Positions 47,886 through 58,794 of a stretch of 64,000 bases of DNA are shown piece after piece (within the stretch, counting starts at the first letter, position 1; the number at the start of each line of letters is the position of its first letter). The position numbers and the translations under genes were made by a program. Below the pieces are notes generated by a model. It was not told the DNA's origin and searched no databases. It saw only the letters and a list, made by a program, of their open reading frames with translations. The stretch is from Trametes villosa (taxonomy: Eukaryota; Basidiomycota; Agaricomycetes; Polyporales; Polyporaceae). The DNA is taken from assembly GCA_002964805.2 (NCBI GenBank), contig PUDQ02000004.1, positions 234,399 through 298,398 on the forward strand. Reading direction: 5' to 3'.

Positions 47886-49573
47886 ATGGACACAGTGCCT
47901 GTCGATCTTGTCGGAGAGCCTTTCGCCGTCATTGAGTCGGATCCCGGTAAGCTGTACTGCGCTCGGACTTCGGAGAAGCACTGTCTCAATGCTTAGCGCA
48001 CAGGCGTATTCACCACACTCATCCGAAAGCTCGGTGTCCATGGCCTCGAAGTCGTCGAGCTCTACAGTCTAGAGCCGTTCGAGACGGACCACCTGAACCC
48101 GTATGGGTTGGTTTTCTGCTACCTCTGTGACAGCGACGACACGACGGGCGAAGGTGCCGGGAGGGAAGAGCTCATTGACCCAGATGCACGCGATATCTGG
48201 TTCGCGAATCAGCTGAGCGACGACGCCTGCGCTTCGCAAGCCATCTTGAACGTCCTGCTCAACTGCAAGGGCGTGGACGTCGGGCCAGCGCTCAGAGAAT
48301 TTGCAGAGGATACGGACAAGATGTCTAGTGTGGTAAGCATACCCGTAGGATATCACAAACCTGTATTCACGCCTTGCAGATGAGAGGACTCGCCGTCTCC
48401 AATATGACGCTCATCCGAGAAGCGCAGAACTCGCTGGCGCGGTACGTGTACTTCGATACTCTGCCGTGCATGTGATAACCGATCATCTCTCGAATTCAAG
48501 ACCTGCAGACATCCGTGGCGCGCGCCACTCTCTCGCCGCATCGGCCCTCGAGTCCGCCAAAACCAAGGCAAAGGCCGCCGCTTCCCCGCCCTCAAAGAAA
48601 CGCAAAACCGCCTCCTCCTCGTCCGCGCGCAGGAAGCGCAAGGCCGCCTCTGCGCGGACGGACGAGAAGCTCGACGCGTACCACTACATCGGGTACGTCC
48701 CCGCGCACGGGCGCGTATGGGAGCTCGACGGGCTGCGCGCGGCGGGCCCCCTCGACGTCGGCGAGATCGACTCGGACGACGCGGCGTCGCGCGCGGGCTG
48801 GATGGACGTCGTGCGGCCGGCGCTCCAGCGGAAGATGCAGACGGTGCTGCAGAGCGGCGCGGAGCACATCCAGTACAACCTGCTCGCGATTGTGGACGAT
48901 GCGTACCTACGGGCAAGCGACGAGCTGGAGATGCTGAAGCGCGAGCGCGCGGCGATAGAAAGGCGGCTCGCGCAGTCTTTCGCGGACGGGTGGCATGATA
49001 AGGTACGGGGCAGTTCGTCCGGCGCACATGACAGCGTCGCGGAAGCACTAACGTCTCGCAGGTGGATCCGGCCCTGCTCGCCTCCGCGAAAGGAGCGTTT
49101 GCAACGACGCTGCGGCCGCATGCGCAGGAGGCCGGGAAGGTGTTCGCGCCGGACTTCGGCGCGCGGAAGATGGAAAAGGAGCTCGCGGTCCTGGACATGC
49201 CGGAGCGCAGGCTGGGCCCCGCGTGGGAGGCGTGCGTGCGGGCCGCGCTGTCGGCGAAGGTCGCGGTTGAGGAGGAGATCGAGAAGTCGCGGCGAGCGCA
49301 GGTGCGTGGCGTTTTGCCTTTCACGCCCCTAGGGCGGCGGGGAAGTTGTGGTCAGGCACTGACTTCGCTGCGTGTGTTATATCGTTGTAGGCGGACCATG
49401 TCCGGCGGACGTTCGACTACGAGCCGTTCATCCGCGAGTTCATTTCTGCGCTGGAGAATGAGGGCCTCCTGGAAGGTGTCCTGCAAGACCCGAGCGCGGC
49501 CGGCGGCGCAGGCGCGCAGTCACGTCCCGGGCCGTCGTCGAAACCCACCGCGAAGGCAAAGAGAAAACGATAG
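47886..49573 (+). CDS. UCHL5: Ubiquitin C-terminal hydrolase of UCH37/UCHL5 type
   Basis: This peptidase C12 deubiquitinase in other organisms acts at the proteasome (through Rpn13) and in INO80. The start is MDTVPVDLVGEPFAVIESDP, spliced to GVFTTLIRKLGVHG. NPYGLVFCYLC precedes the catalytic block FANQLSDDACASQAILNVL (oxyanion Gln, nucleophile Cys). The catalytic His is in YHYIGYVPAHGRVWELDGL, whose ELDG holds the Asp. Between them the active-site crossover region is enlarged by a Lys/Ser-rich, nuclear-signal-like stretch (SPPSKKRKTASSSSARRKRK) instead of the usual short loop. The C-terminal ULD-like part includes FDYEPFIREFISALENEG and ends KAKRKR. About 440 residues in six or seven exons, apparently intact. 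The gene symbol follows the animal orthologue. Confidence 0.92.
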
Positions 49574-49883
49574 CTTTTGAGTAAGTCTTGCATGGCCCTC
49601 CCCCGTGAGAATCGAGAAAGAAATGCGTGGCCAGCGGCGCAGGAGAGAGCGGCTGCTTGCTGTCGTAGGTTTTCTGTCGAATTCCAAAATTCAGTATATG
49701 CTTTGTGTCCAACTGTAGTTTTTGTGGCGACGATGATGTCGCTTCAACATATAGCGAGCCTTCCCTGGTAAGATCCGGGAACTTACCAGCTTCCCCTCTC
49801 CGGGTCGCCCCCACCAATTCTATCATCGGCTCTCAATTGCATCCTGTTGTAAAGCGTAATTGCCATGCTATTGTGAAGGATGA
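49574..49883. other. Intergenic, 3' of UCH gene, boundary of repeat region
   Basis: AT-richer 3' sequence with no gene. The retroelement-derived DNA appears to begin at 49884. Confidence 0.5.
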
Positions 49884-50095
49884 TGTAACGTTGACAGTGG
49901 GGGTCGCTAGGCACGCTAGGAGTGAACTGGTCAAAGCAGTATGATAGTCCAGCGTGTAGTTAAGCGATGCTACATTGGGCCGCGGCAGCGGGTGATACGA
50001 GTGCTACTGTATAGTACGTCCAGCCACCCGCGGTCCGCCGCGCGCCTGAGTCTCCGTCTCCGAGTCACGGCGTGACCGTGGTCACCGCCGTTACA
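49884..50095 (-). repeat. Candidate 3' LTR of the Gypsy element
   Basis: The segment of 212 bp has TGTAAC at one end and GTTACA at the other, the short terminal inverted repeat usual for LTRs, and directly adjoins a polypurine tract. No second copy in the window confirms it. Confidence 0.5.
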
Positions 50096-50106
50096 CCCTC
50101 CCCCCC
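50096..50106 (-). promoter_or_regulatory. Polypurine tract of the Gypsy element
   Basis: On the minus strand this reads GGGGGGGAGGG immediately before the TGTAAC of the candidate LTR, the expected plus-strand primer position for reverse transcription. Confidence 0.55.
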
Positions 50107-50123
50107 TGGACCGGCTTTACGGT

Positions 50124-52790
50124 CTAAGCAGAGGGGGCGTCATCCTCGTCCCCGAATATGGTTGAGGGTCCGTTCGGTAGCGACGAGCCGTACTCGTCGT
50201 CATAATCCACCAGTTCGTCGTCGTCGTACGGAACGGTACGCCGACGGGATACGGTCGGTGACGCCGTCGCCGGTCGCGGCCAGGTAGTCGTCTTGACCGG
50301 AGATGATGGGCGGCTGGTGGACCGCCTCGGTGGCGTGGTTGGTGCACGACTAGGCCCAGGTACCGACGCAGCCGCGGCCTCGACAGGGGGCGCCCGCACG
50401 GTTTCCTTCGGCAAGGCGAGGTCGACCCCGCCGAGGGCGACAGGCCCCCAGGGAAGTCGCGCGTATTCGGTGACACGCGCGGCCGCGGGAGACCGCAAGA
50501 AGTCGTCGACGGACCGGGGAAACTCGTCCCATCCGCGCGGGTCGTCGTCCGCGCACTCGCGAGACCGGTTGCGCGCGATGCGAGCCCATCGATTGAGGTA
50601 CGCAATCAAGTCGGCCTTCAGCCCGATGCCGTGCGTGCATAGCCATGCCGCGATGCATACGAGATCGATCGACGCCGCCTGGTAGATGTACGGGGACGGC
50701 CGGACGGATTTGAGTGTCTTGTAGCCGCCCCGGTTGACGATCGCTTCGTAGAGGCCGGGCACCGAGAAGAGGGACATCGCGCCGGCCTTGACATGGCCGG
50801 AGTGGAATCGAGTGTCCTGGCTCCGGAATTCCCCTGGGACGGACGTGACGTGCTTGAGCACGAACGCAGCATAGGCGTCCTTGGGGTGAGGCTCGCCGAA
50901 CACGACCGGCCCGGGTCCAGGTAGCGTTCCATCGACACGGCGAAGTCCCAGTCCCCAGTACGACATAGGTACGTTGCGGTAGTACCGCGACACGTCCTTG
51001 GCCGACGCATGAGGGGCCGGGAACGCTCCCGCATTCAGTCGGGGGTGGCCCGGGGGCAGGTCGAGTCGATGTCCTCGGTTGATGTCGGCCTTGTCCTTGC
51101 CCTGGTAGTGGAGGAGGTAGCGGACTCCGGCGGACCTGCGGACGGTGGGGTTCTCGTAGAGTCGCATCAGCGCGCGATAGTACTGGATTGCGCGGTTGTC
51201 AAACTCAACCGCAGCCCACCAGCGTAGGTTATGGGCTTGCACCACGCTCGTGATGGTCGTGCCGCCCCATTTGCCGTACTGCAGCGTCGACTTCCGGAAT
51301 TCCTCCATCGAGGCTTGCGGCGGCATGCGTCGAGTCGACTTGTCGTGCGCCTTCGAGAGCCGGTACGTCTCTTCCGCTTCCGCGGTCCCCGTCATGTCCT
51401 TACGTCGGGCGGCGATCGGATCCGGGAAGGGTGAATCGATCTCGTTGGGTTCACCGTCATCCGAGTCTTCGCTGTCCGTCTCGTAGGCCACCATCGCGGT
51501 ATTATCCTCGGCCGGAGTGATCATGCTCTTCCAGCGAGCGTACCACGCCGACTGTGGCTGACCCGCCGCTTCGAGGAACTCGTCGGGTTGGTGGCGGAGG
51601 GCGTCGATCTCAGCGTCCGACAACCCGTGGGTCGACGGTACCGCCATCGGCACTCTTCGGCTGTGGTCCTTGCCCACCACCGTCCATCCGGAGTTGCTAG
51701 TGGTGGCCGCGCCCGTGGTCAGCGTCGCGCCGCGCGGTGCCACTGGAACCGGGTTCGTCTCGGTCGCTTCGGCCATGACGACGTCCTCGGGCACGGTTCG
51801 CGGTGTGGCTGCCGTGGTCGTCGTCATACCGGGGTTCGTCCTCGGCTGCGCCGGTGGTGCCGGTCTTGCGTCCAGCCTTTCTTTCAGAGGCCTCGACGGC
51901 GGTGCTTGGATCCGGTCCTGCAGCTCCGGGCGTTTAGGCGATGCGGCGCGGATCCGCTCCTGGAGTGGTGCGCGGGGCGTCGTAGCCTGACTGGGACGAC
52001 CTTGACCGTAGCGGGGAGGCGTCCGCTCACGAGGCGGGGGAGAATAATGAGACCCCGTAGTGCGGTGGTCTCGCCATTCATCCCGTCGGTAGCGGTCGTC
52101 TCGCTCGGTGCGCCGACCGCGATCGTCCCTCTCGTTGGACGGGTATCGATCGTCGCGGTCGTCGCGCCGCTTGTGCGGCCGCGCTCCTTCGTCGTGCGCA
52201 GCCTCGCGCTTCAGTCGGTCGTTCTCCGCGCGGAGGGTCTGGTTTTCTGACCGCAACTGTTCGGTCTGCTTGCGCGCTTCGGTGAGGTCCCGCTGCAGCC
52301 GTTGCTGCTCGTGCTGACAGTTGGCTAGTTCCACACGGAGGTCGCCGATCCGTTGGTGGAGGTTGGTGTTGTCTGTCGACATGCGCACGATCGCCGAAAT
52401 GGACTCATCGCGCGGTGGCGGGGGCTCGTATTCGTGTGGCCGCCCGTCGTAGTCGTATTGCGGGTTGTACGGCCCCGGGCCCGAGTTTACGGGTCCCGGT
52501 CCGAAGAACTGGTTCTGCGGGGGCGGAGTCGGCGAGTAGTACCCGCTCCCTCCCCCCCTGGGCGCGTCGTACGCACTCGAATCCCCGCGGTATTGCCGCG
52601 TGGATGGAGGCGCACTCCAGCCCGGCGTCCCTCCATAGTCGCCCTGTCGCGTGCTGTTGTGCGTGTTTGATGGCGTGCCGCGGTCCATTCTCGGCTTCTG
52701 GATGGCTGTGGCGTGGAAAGTGAGACAGCGTCGTCCCGAGCGACCGGCGATCTCGCGCCGGCGCCTAATTAACATTCGGGCTCCGACCAT
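50124..52790 (-). CDS. Post-pol ORF of the Gypsy element, function unknown
   Basis: One continuous frame begins 37 bp after the pol stop; the first ATG is 52790, and MDRGTPSNTHN at 52688 is an equally good start. From the frame start, residues 50-150 are Gly/Pro/Tyr-rich, about 154-215 form a heptad-like coiled coil (LHQRIGDLRVELANCQ, QLRSENQTLRAENDRLK), and 215-290 are Arg/Asp-rich (RRDDRDDRYPSNERDDR). From about 480 to 800 there is a folded-looking domain (YGKWGGTTITSVVQAHNLRW, RYLLHYQGKDKADINRG, YRNVPMSYWGLGLRR). The C-terminus is Ser/Thr/Pro-rich and acidic. No transmembrane helix or signal peptide is visible, so it is not an envelope glycoprotein by sequence, and there is no CCHC knuckle. 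I have the impression this family is repeated in polypore genomes (not verified). Confidence 0.62.
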   Translation of the reverse strand: MVGARMLIRRRREIAGRSGRRCLTFHATAIQKPRMDRGTPSNTHNSTRQGDYGGTPGWSAPPSTRQYRGDSSAYDAPRGGGSGYYSPTPPPQNQFFGPGPVNSGPGPYNPQYDYDGRPHEYEPPPPRDESISAIVRMSTDNTNLHQRIGDLRVELANCQHEQQRLQRDLTEARKQTEQLRSENQTLRAENDRLKREAAHDEGARPHKRRDDRDDRYPSNERDDRGRRTERDDRYRRDEWRDHRTTGSHYSPPPRERTPPRYGQGRPSQATTPRAPLQERIRAASPKRPELQDRIQAPPSRPLKERLDARPAPPAQPRTNPGMTTTTAATPRTVPEDVVMAEATETNPVPVAPRGATLTTGAATTSNSGWTVVGKDHSRRVPMAVPSTHGLSDAEIDALRHQPDEFLEAAGQPQSAWYARWKSMITPAEDNTAMVAYETDSEDSDDGEPNEIDSPFPDPIAARRKDMTGTAEAEETYRLSKAHDKSTRRMPPQASMEEFRKSTLQYGKWGGTTITSVVQAHNLRWWAAVEFDNRAIQYYRALMRLYENPTVRRSAGVRYLLHYQGKDKADINRGHRLDLPPGHPRLNAGAFPAPHASAKDVSRYYRNVPMSYWGLGLRRVDGTLPGPGPVVFGEPHPKDAYAAFVLKHVTSVPGEFRSQDTRFHSGHVKAGAMSLFSVPGLYEAIVNRGGYKTLKSVRPSPYIYQAASIDLVCIAAWLCTHGIGLKADLIAYLNRWARIARNRSRECADDDPRGWDEFPRSVDDFLRSPAAARVTEYARLPWGPVALGGVDLALPKETVRAPPVEAAAASVPGPSRAPTTPPRRSTSRPSSPVKTTTWPRPATASPTVSRRRTVPYDDDELVDYDDEYGSSLPNGPSTIFGDEDDAPSA

Positions 52791-52874
52791 GTGCTGTACA
52801 GTACCACGCGCGCCCGCGTCACGGGCGCACGCGGTCACCTGACCGTGCGACCGCCCCGAGTCGGCCGCGATACT

Positions 52875-55062
52875 TCATCGACGGCTCTTGCGCGGGAGGT
52901 CCTTCCAGGAATCGACGCCCATCAGTGCCAGGTAGTCATCAAGGGCCTGAAGCTCATCACAATGCGACAACGGCTCCCACGTGTGGTCGCCCAGAGTCCA
53001 GTGAACCAGAAATTCGATGGTACGTCCCTTCCAGCGATGGCCCGAGATCTCATCCACGGTCCATTCTTGCTCGTCAGGCTCGCCGAAATCGTAGTACTTT
53101 CGCACCTCGCGCCCAGGGAACGCGACGTCATCATTCGCAATGTGCTCGCGCAGCAACGACGAGTGAAACGTCGGGTGGATATGACGGCGCGCCAGCTCCT
53201 CAGGTAGCTCGAGCGTGTAACTCGAGGTTTCTGGAGCCGCGCGCAACACCCTGTATGGGCCGATGAATTTGGGCGCAAGCTTACGAGCGCGGCTACGCGG
53301 CAGCTGCAGATTCTTCGTGGATAGGTACACCATATCGCCGATCTTGAATGGAGTAGCCTCCCCCGTTCGCCGCTGGTTGGCGTAGTGTGTCTGCTTCACA
53401 CGCGATTGAATGATCGCGTCGTGCGCACGCTCTAAGTTGATACGTGCACGATCCGCGAATGCTTGGACGCCTGGGTAGTGCGACGGTTCCGTCGCGAATT
53501 TCGTCATGTGTGGGCTGTAGCCATAGTTCAGGTCAAATGGCGCGAAGTTCGAGGATGCGTTCGCGCTGGAGTTCAATGCGAATTCAACCATGGGCACGCA
53601 GTCAACCCAGTCGGTCTGGTCCGGCTGCACTACCGCCCGTAATATTTGCGCCACGTTCCTAATCGCGCGCTCGGACGCGCCGTCCGTTTGCGGGTGGAAT
53701 GAGGTTGACATCAACAGGGTAGTGCCCAAAATCCGATGTACCTCCTTCCAGAACGCGGACGTAAACTTGGAATCGCGATCGGATACAATAGTTTCTGGGA
53801 GTCCATGCAGTCGCACTATATCGCGTACGTAGTACGTAGCGATCGTGGACGCGGTGTCCGTGACGCGACACGGTATTAAGTGTACCATGCTTGTCAGGCG
53901 GCATATAACCACGAGCAGATAGTTGAATCCATGAGAGTCTGGAAACGGCCCCACATAGTCCATGCCCAGGGACTGCCACGGATAGGTCGGGATCGGCATT
54001 GGGTGTAGGAGTCCCATTGGCGGCGCGTTCGACGTCTTCGTTGTCTGGCATGTCCCACACGATACGCAGAACCGCTCTACATCTCGATGCAGATGCGGCC
54101 ACCATAGCCACCGCCGGATGTATTCCGACGTCTTCTGCGTGCCCAGATGGCCGAGGGTCCGGTGAGCGTGGTCGATAGCAACCTCGGTAAGGGCGCGTCG
54201 TCGGTGCTTTCCGTGGGGGATGCATACACAGTCGGATCCAAGCCGGGTGCGCACGTATAATAGTCCGTCGCGGATCGAGAAAGTGGGGTACGCCTTTACG
54301 TTGCCCATCACCTTCCCAAATGTACTGTCTTCTCCATACGCGTTACGCACGGCGTCCCAGTACTCAGGCGTCCCTCCGAGGATAGCGTCCAACGGAGAGC
54401 CATCCTGTAACGCGTCCTGCACCCGTACTTCGGAGGCAGCGGTCGCGGGCACCGCCGGTCGTTGGGCGGCGTGAAGCTCCTCGGCCTCGCGCGCTCGCTC
54501 TTCGACGACTTCGCGCAGTGCGTACATCCGTACCTGCTCCTCGATCTCCTGCTTGCGTATATTCGTCAGCTCGTCCATCTCGGGATTGAGTCGGACGTCC
54601 GCGTTGACGTATGTCTGTAGGGGGTGGATTTCGTCCGGCCGGTCGTTCTCGTAGTACCGAGACAGGCAATCGGCGACCTTGTTTTCCACGCCCTCGACGT
54701 GTTCGATGTCGTAATCGAACCTGGAGATGTATTCGTCCCAGCGTATGAGTCGACTGGTCCTCGTATCGCGCATCACCGTTCGCATCGTAGTGAGTGACTT
54801 GTGGTCTGTCGCAATACGAATGGGCCGTCCCATAAGGCGATCTTCCCATTTCATTAATGCCTCGATGATGGCGAGCGCCTCGTGTTCATAGGTATGGTAC
54901 GATCTCTGCGCCGCGGAGAACTTCTTGGACATGAATCCTGCCGGTCGGCAGTTGCGCCAGTCCGGCCCTTGTCCGTAGACCGCCCCGACCCCTACGACTG
55001 ATCCGTCCGTGATGACCCAGATCGGGTCCGGAGAATTTGGGTCGGTGAAGTAGTTTTTAGTT
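52875..55062 (-). CDS. Ty3/Gypsy pol fragment: RNase H, integrase, chromodomain
   Basis: The frame enters at about 55062 in RNase H (WVITDGSVVGVGAVYGQG, RPAGFMSKKFSAAQRSYH, ALMKWEDRLMGRPIRIATDH), so the reverse transcriptase is lost. The integrase zinc-binding region has HAHRTLGHLGTQKT and CVSCGTCQTTK (H-H-C-C). The catalytic core shows MDYVGPFPDSHGFNYLLV, IVSDRDSKFTSAFWKEV and FHPQTDGASERAIR, supplying the D-D-35-E triad. GDMVYLSTKNL and KFIGPYRVL follow, and the chromodomain ends the protein (EWTVDEISGHRWKG, FLVHWTLGDHTWEPL). The fragment has no internal stop. The chromodomain predicts targeting to modified chromatin (known for chromoviruses). Confidence 0.93.
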
Positions 55063-55353
55063 TGATTAATCTATGCCCATCTTATCATGAGAATCCCTGA
55101 TTAAACCACCCATTAAGGTCTGTGTGTGTGTGAGTCTACGAATAAGGAGTGCGCTAATCTGACCAGCTAATCCACGCCTTACCCGTGGATTAGAGTCCTA
55201 CAAACTAGATACTCGCAGCTTAGACACCCTTAGCACCGATTTAGTACGGATTAGTACATGGATTGATTCAGTTGTACGAGGCCTCCCCATTGTAATCTGC
55301 GCTAATCCTACACTGATCCCGCTAGCGAAGCGTACATTGTACCATGGTCAACA
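55063..55353. other. AT-rich spacer with perfect hairpin
   Basis: Composition shifts sharply from the GC-rich pol. A perfect 10-bp stem CTAATCCACG / CGTGGATTAG with a 7-nt loop lies at 55167-55193, and GGATTAG or CTAATC recur around it (near 55154, 55246, 55301). A short (GT)n run is at 55122-55132. It may be the terminal region of the element carrying the next gene. Confidence 0.6.
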
Positions 55354-58300
55354 TTACCGCCCCTTACGCCCCCTTGTACCAGCGGTAGCTCGCTTATTCT
55401 CCGTGCTCTTGCGCGTGGCGGGCCTGGAAGCCGCCTCCTTTGCGGCGCGCGTCTGTCGCGTTTCGCGTGCTTCGCCGCTGGGTACTGGGGCGGACCTGCG
55501 AGTACTGTAGTGAGATTGTTGTTAGTCATAGAAACAGCAATCAGATGACTTGTACTCACCGTTTGACGGACGGCCCTCCCTCTTGCTCGCCGTTGGCCTG
55601 GCGTTTCGAGCCTCGCTGTGGCGCGCTAGCAGCCGGCTGCTTCCTGGAGCGCGTGCGCGAGGTCGTCGGGGCCTCATCGACGTCGACGGACCCCTCGCGC
55701 TCGGCTACGGCGGCACGTCGCCCTTGCGCCCTAGCTGTAGACCCCCCACGCTTGCGAGAGGGTGGGCCGACGCGGGTGACGGGTGCCTCTTCCTCATCGG
55801 ACTCCTCCGCGCCCTCCTCTTCAACCTCCTCCGTCTCCTCGGACCCCTCCGCACCCTGCTCTGCGACCTCCTCCTCCTCCACTGCTTCCTCCTCTGCGGC
55901 GCCCTGCTCCTCCGCGGCTTCCTCCTCGACGACCTCCTCCTCGGACTCGGGTAGAGCGGCCCGCCGCTCGCGCGCCCTCGACGCAGCCCCCCGACGCTTA
56001 CGAGACGGCGGACCGACGCGGGTCACGACGAGGGCCGCCTCCTCCTCGGACCCGTCGGCGCCCTCCTCCGCGACATCCTCCTGGATGACGGGGTCCTCCT
56101 CCCCCTCCGCTACCCCCTCCTCTGCTGCCTGCACCGCGTCCTCGTTCTCCTCTTCGGCTGCACCCGGCTTGTCCCCGCCCTCCTCCACCTCGGCCTCGCC
56201 ATTCCCGTCCGTCTCGGCAGCAGTCAGCGGCGACCTGCGAATCGACGGGCCACCGCGCCACCGGCTGGAGCCAGCGTCCTCGTCGTCATCTGTCTCGACC
56301 GTGGTCACCCGCCGCGGCCGGCTCGACGACCCACCGCCCGGCTCGTGGGGCGCGACATCGTTACGCTTGACCTGCGGGTCGTCCGCGTCGCCTGGGTCGC
56401 TGGCGGTTGCGAACCGCTCGCGGCTCGGACCTGCAGTGGCGGAGGTCCGAGGGCTGTCAGTGCGGGTCTGCTCGTCCACGGCCGGGGCTACGCCGGACGT
56501 GTTCACGCCCACGATGCGCGTAGACTCTTCGTGAGGAGGAGCGCTGCCTGCGTCCGATCGCAATTGATCGACGTCGGCAGTATCTTCGCGCTCAACCGCA
56601 CCGCCGGCCTCGCTCTCCACGGAGGCCCGCAGAGTCTCCCAGCCCGGCAAAACCGGGTCTTCGACGATTGGAGCCAAGCGCGGGGTGGCGGCTGCTTCTG
56701 CAGGTTTCGCCGGACGAAGGGGGCGGCGTCTGGGGGGTTGACGGGCAGTTTCGCTCGTACTTAGGATTGCCCCAGCGATCGGCGTCGCGGAGGGTTCACG
56801 AGCGTGGGACCTGGACGGCGTGGCTGGGACGGAGTGGCTACCCGCAGGGGCGGGGGCTTGCGAAGCCGGCGTGCGCTTCGTCGGTGAACGATAGACCACC
56901 TTCACGTGCCTGCGAGGGGTACTTGGACCAACTGGGTTCGAGGGGCCCGCGCCGCTGCTGTCATCGGTACTCGCTTCTCTAGGCTGCTGCCATTCGAACG
57001 CCCCGGGCGTGTCCTGGGCTTCGTACAGCCGGACATAGAGGGATGGGAGCAGGTGAAGAGGCAGGTGGGAGGGGTCTTCGATCCGAGCGTCGCGCCAAGC
57101 GGAGGGTACGTACTTGTCCTCCCCGGCTTGAATTGCTGCCCAAGAGAAGTCGGACGCTTGGCCGTCGGGATCTACAAACGCTAGCCAGGTGTCAGTACAG
57201 CTGCAGGATACAGTCGGCAACACATAACGTACCCCATAGCGCCGCAAACCACGCGGCCAGAACCTCACGGGCATGCACCATGCTCCATTCAGCATCGAAC
57301 TCGGGAAGCAGCGGACGTCCGCGCGAGTCGTAATCCAAACGAGAGTCCTGTCGTGTGGGGTTCCGAGCTACACATATGAATCAGTACGTGGAAATGTGCT
57401 GTGGGCGGTGCACGTACGTAGCGCAACCTCGAGATAACGCGTCCAGCGGTCTATCTCGCTCTCAGCTGGGCCACCCTCGAAATCACTGAAAGCGACGACA
57501 TCGTCACGCAAGCGGATCGTGAACCTGTGGCTCTGTCAGTGGATTTGGCAACGGCGAGTGGGAATGATACTTACTGGTCATTTTCTATCGTCCCCGTTGC
57601 GTTGCGATACGCGAGGCGTAGATGGATGACAGCGGCGCCGATCTGGTTGTGTTCGTATCCGACGAACCCACGCAAGTGCCGGGCAAGGATGTCCGGAAAG
57701 CCCTCCTGGTTCCTGTATACATGTTAGCTGACGCAGAAGATGCGGGACACGATGCAGACTCACTCAAGGTACGCTGATGAGTCTCTCTCGCGGAGGTCCT
57801 TGACCTCTTGAGCCTTCGCAACCCACTCGGCTTGTTCGTCCTCGCTGAGGGCACGGAACAACTCGGCTTTCGCCTGCTGGTGCGCCCCGATGGTTCCTCC
57901 TAATTCCAACCGGCGTTGTTCGACTTCGTCCTTGTGGGCCGCCGCCCAGAGGTTGGAAGCCGAGGGGGCGCGCAACTTGAGGTTCTTGAGCAGCGGTGCA
58001 AGGTCGGGCTTGGACCGCTGCGCGACGTTCGGCTTGACATCTTCCCCCGGCTCCCCGTTCACCTCCGCCTTCCCCTCTTCGCGCGCAGCTTTCTCCTCCC
58101 GGCGCCGGGAGGCCATTCGATTCTTGAAGAAGATATGAATGCGCTAAATATTGGGTATTAGCGCAGGAACATGGTCATCGCGGTGCCGACGGACCTCTTC
58201 CATGTCGCCGTCTGTCTCGCCCTCAAACGTGAATTCCTTGAGGCATTCGGCGGCGATTTGGGTCTCCCGGTGCGTACGCGCCTCGACGTTGTCGTACGCA

Positions 58301-58794
58301 CAGAGTTCGTCCACGAAGGCAGAAAGCCAGGTCGCGGCGTCGCGTCCTACAGTGCGCCACTCAAAGCGCCCACCGCGCGAGCCACGGGCTCGCCCAGTAT
58401 TCGGCAGCTCCGCACGCTTCTTGTGTGGCTTGCGTTGGCGGGTGAGGGTCTCCTCGTCGGTCTGATCGCCGGGCGTGTCCACTGCGCGTTGCTTGCCCTT
58501 GCTCTTCTTGTGAGGCTGAGTGTCCTGCTCCTCCTGCTGCTCGTCGTCATCGTCGCTAGGTTCGCGGGCACGTTTCTTGCCCTTCTTGGTTTTCGACGCG
58601 CGAGGAGTCGCCTCGGACTCAACGGCCTCGGCGTCTGACTCAGTTTGGGGGCGCTTCTTCAATCTGGGCGTTCGGGGCTGTTGCGGTGGCGCGCTCTCGT
58701 CGTCGTCCTCAACGGTGTCTTCGGGCGCGGGATCGCCCGCGCTGTCTTCTATGTCCGAGGAATGAACCACCGCTCGGCGGCGCGACTTTGACAT
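55354..58794 (-). CDS. Large mobile-element-associated protein, unknown function
   Basis: Exon 1 starts MSKSRRRAVVHSSDIEDS (58794); its basic/acidic disordered N-terminus leads to RTVGRDAATWLSAFVDEL and splices (MEE|RIHIFFKNRM) to a Lys/Arg-rich block, then NLWAAAHKDEVEQRR and ALSEDEQAEWVAKAQEVK, which weakly resembles an HMG-box helix. Next exons give GFPDILARHLRGFVGYEHNQ, PLLPEFDAEWSMVHAREVLAA, DTWLAFVDPDGQASDFSW and KYVPSAWRDARIEDPSHLP. From about 56.9 kb the tail is long and repetitive: acidic EEE runs alternate with PPSRKR(G) repeats (VTRVGPPSRKRRG and VTRVGPPSRKRGG), ending in a basic spliced exon (TRKSTENKRATAGTRGRK). I recognise the type as a repeated Agaricomycete family near transposons; no catalytic motif is seen. 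Confidence 0.7.

Larger units (their letters stand above)
49884..55062 (-). mobile_element. 5'-truncated Ty3/Gypsy chromovirus-type LTR retrotransposon
   Basis: On the minus strand the order is partial pol (RNase H, integrase, chromodomain), a large extra ORF, a polypurine tract, then a candidate 3' LTR. Gag, protease, most of reverse transcriptase and the 5' LTR are missing; homology stops at about 55062, where base composition turns abruptly AT-rich. Without a second LTR, age and target duplication cannot be judged. Both remaining ORFs are uninterrupted, so the insertion may be young. Confidence 0.8.

Noticed and set aside
50124..52790. Reading the post-pol ORF as gag or env
   Set aside because: It lies after pol, has no CCHC knuckle, no signal peptide and no transmembrane segment.
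55580..56220. Acidic and PPSRKR repeats as a tandem DNA repeat or satellite
   Set aside because: The repetition is at protein level with varied codons inside one open frame, so it is annotated as part of the coding gene.
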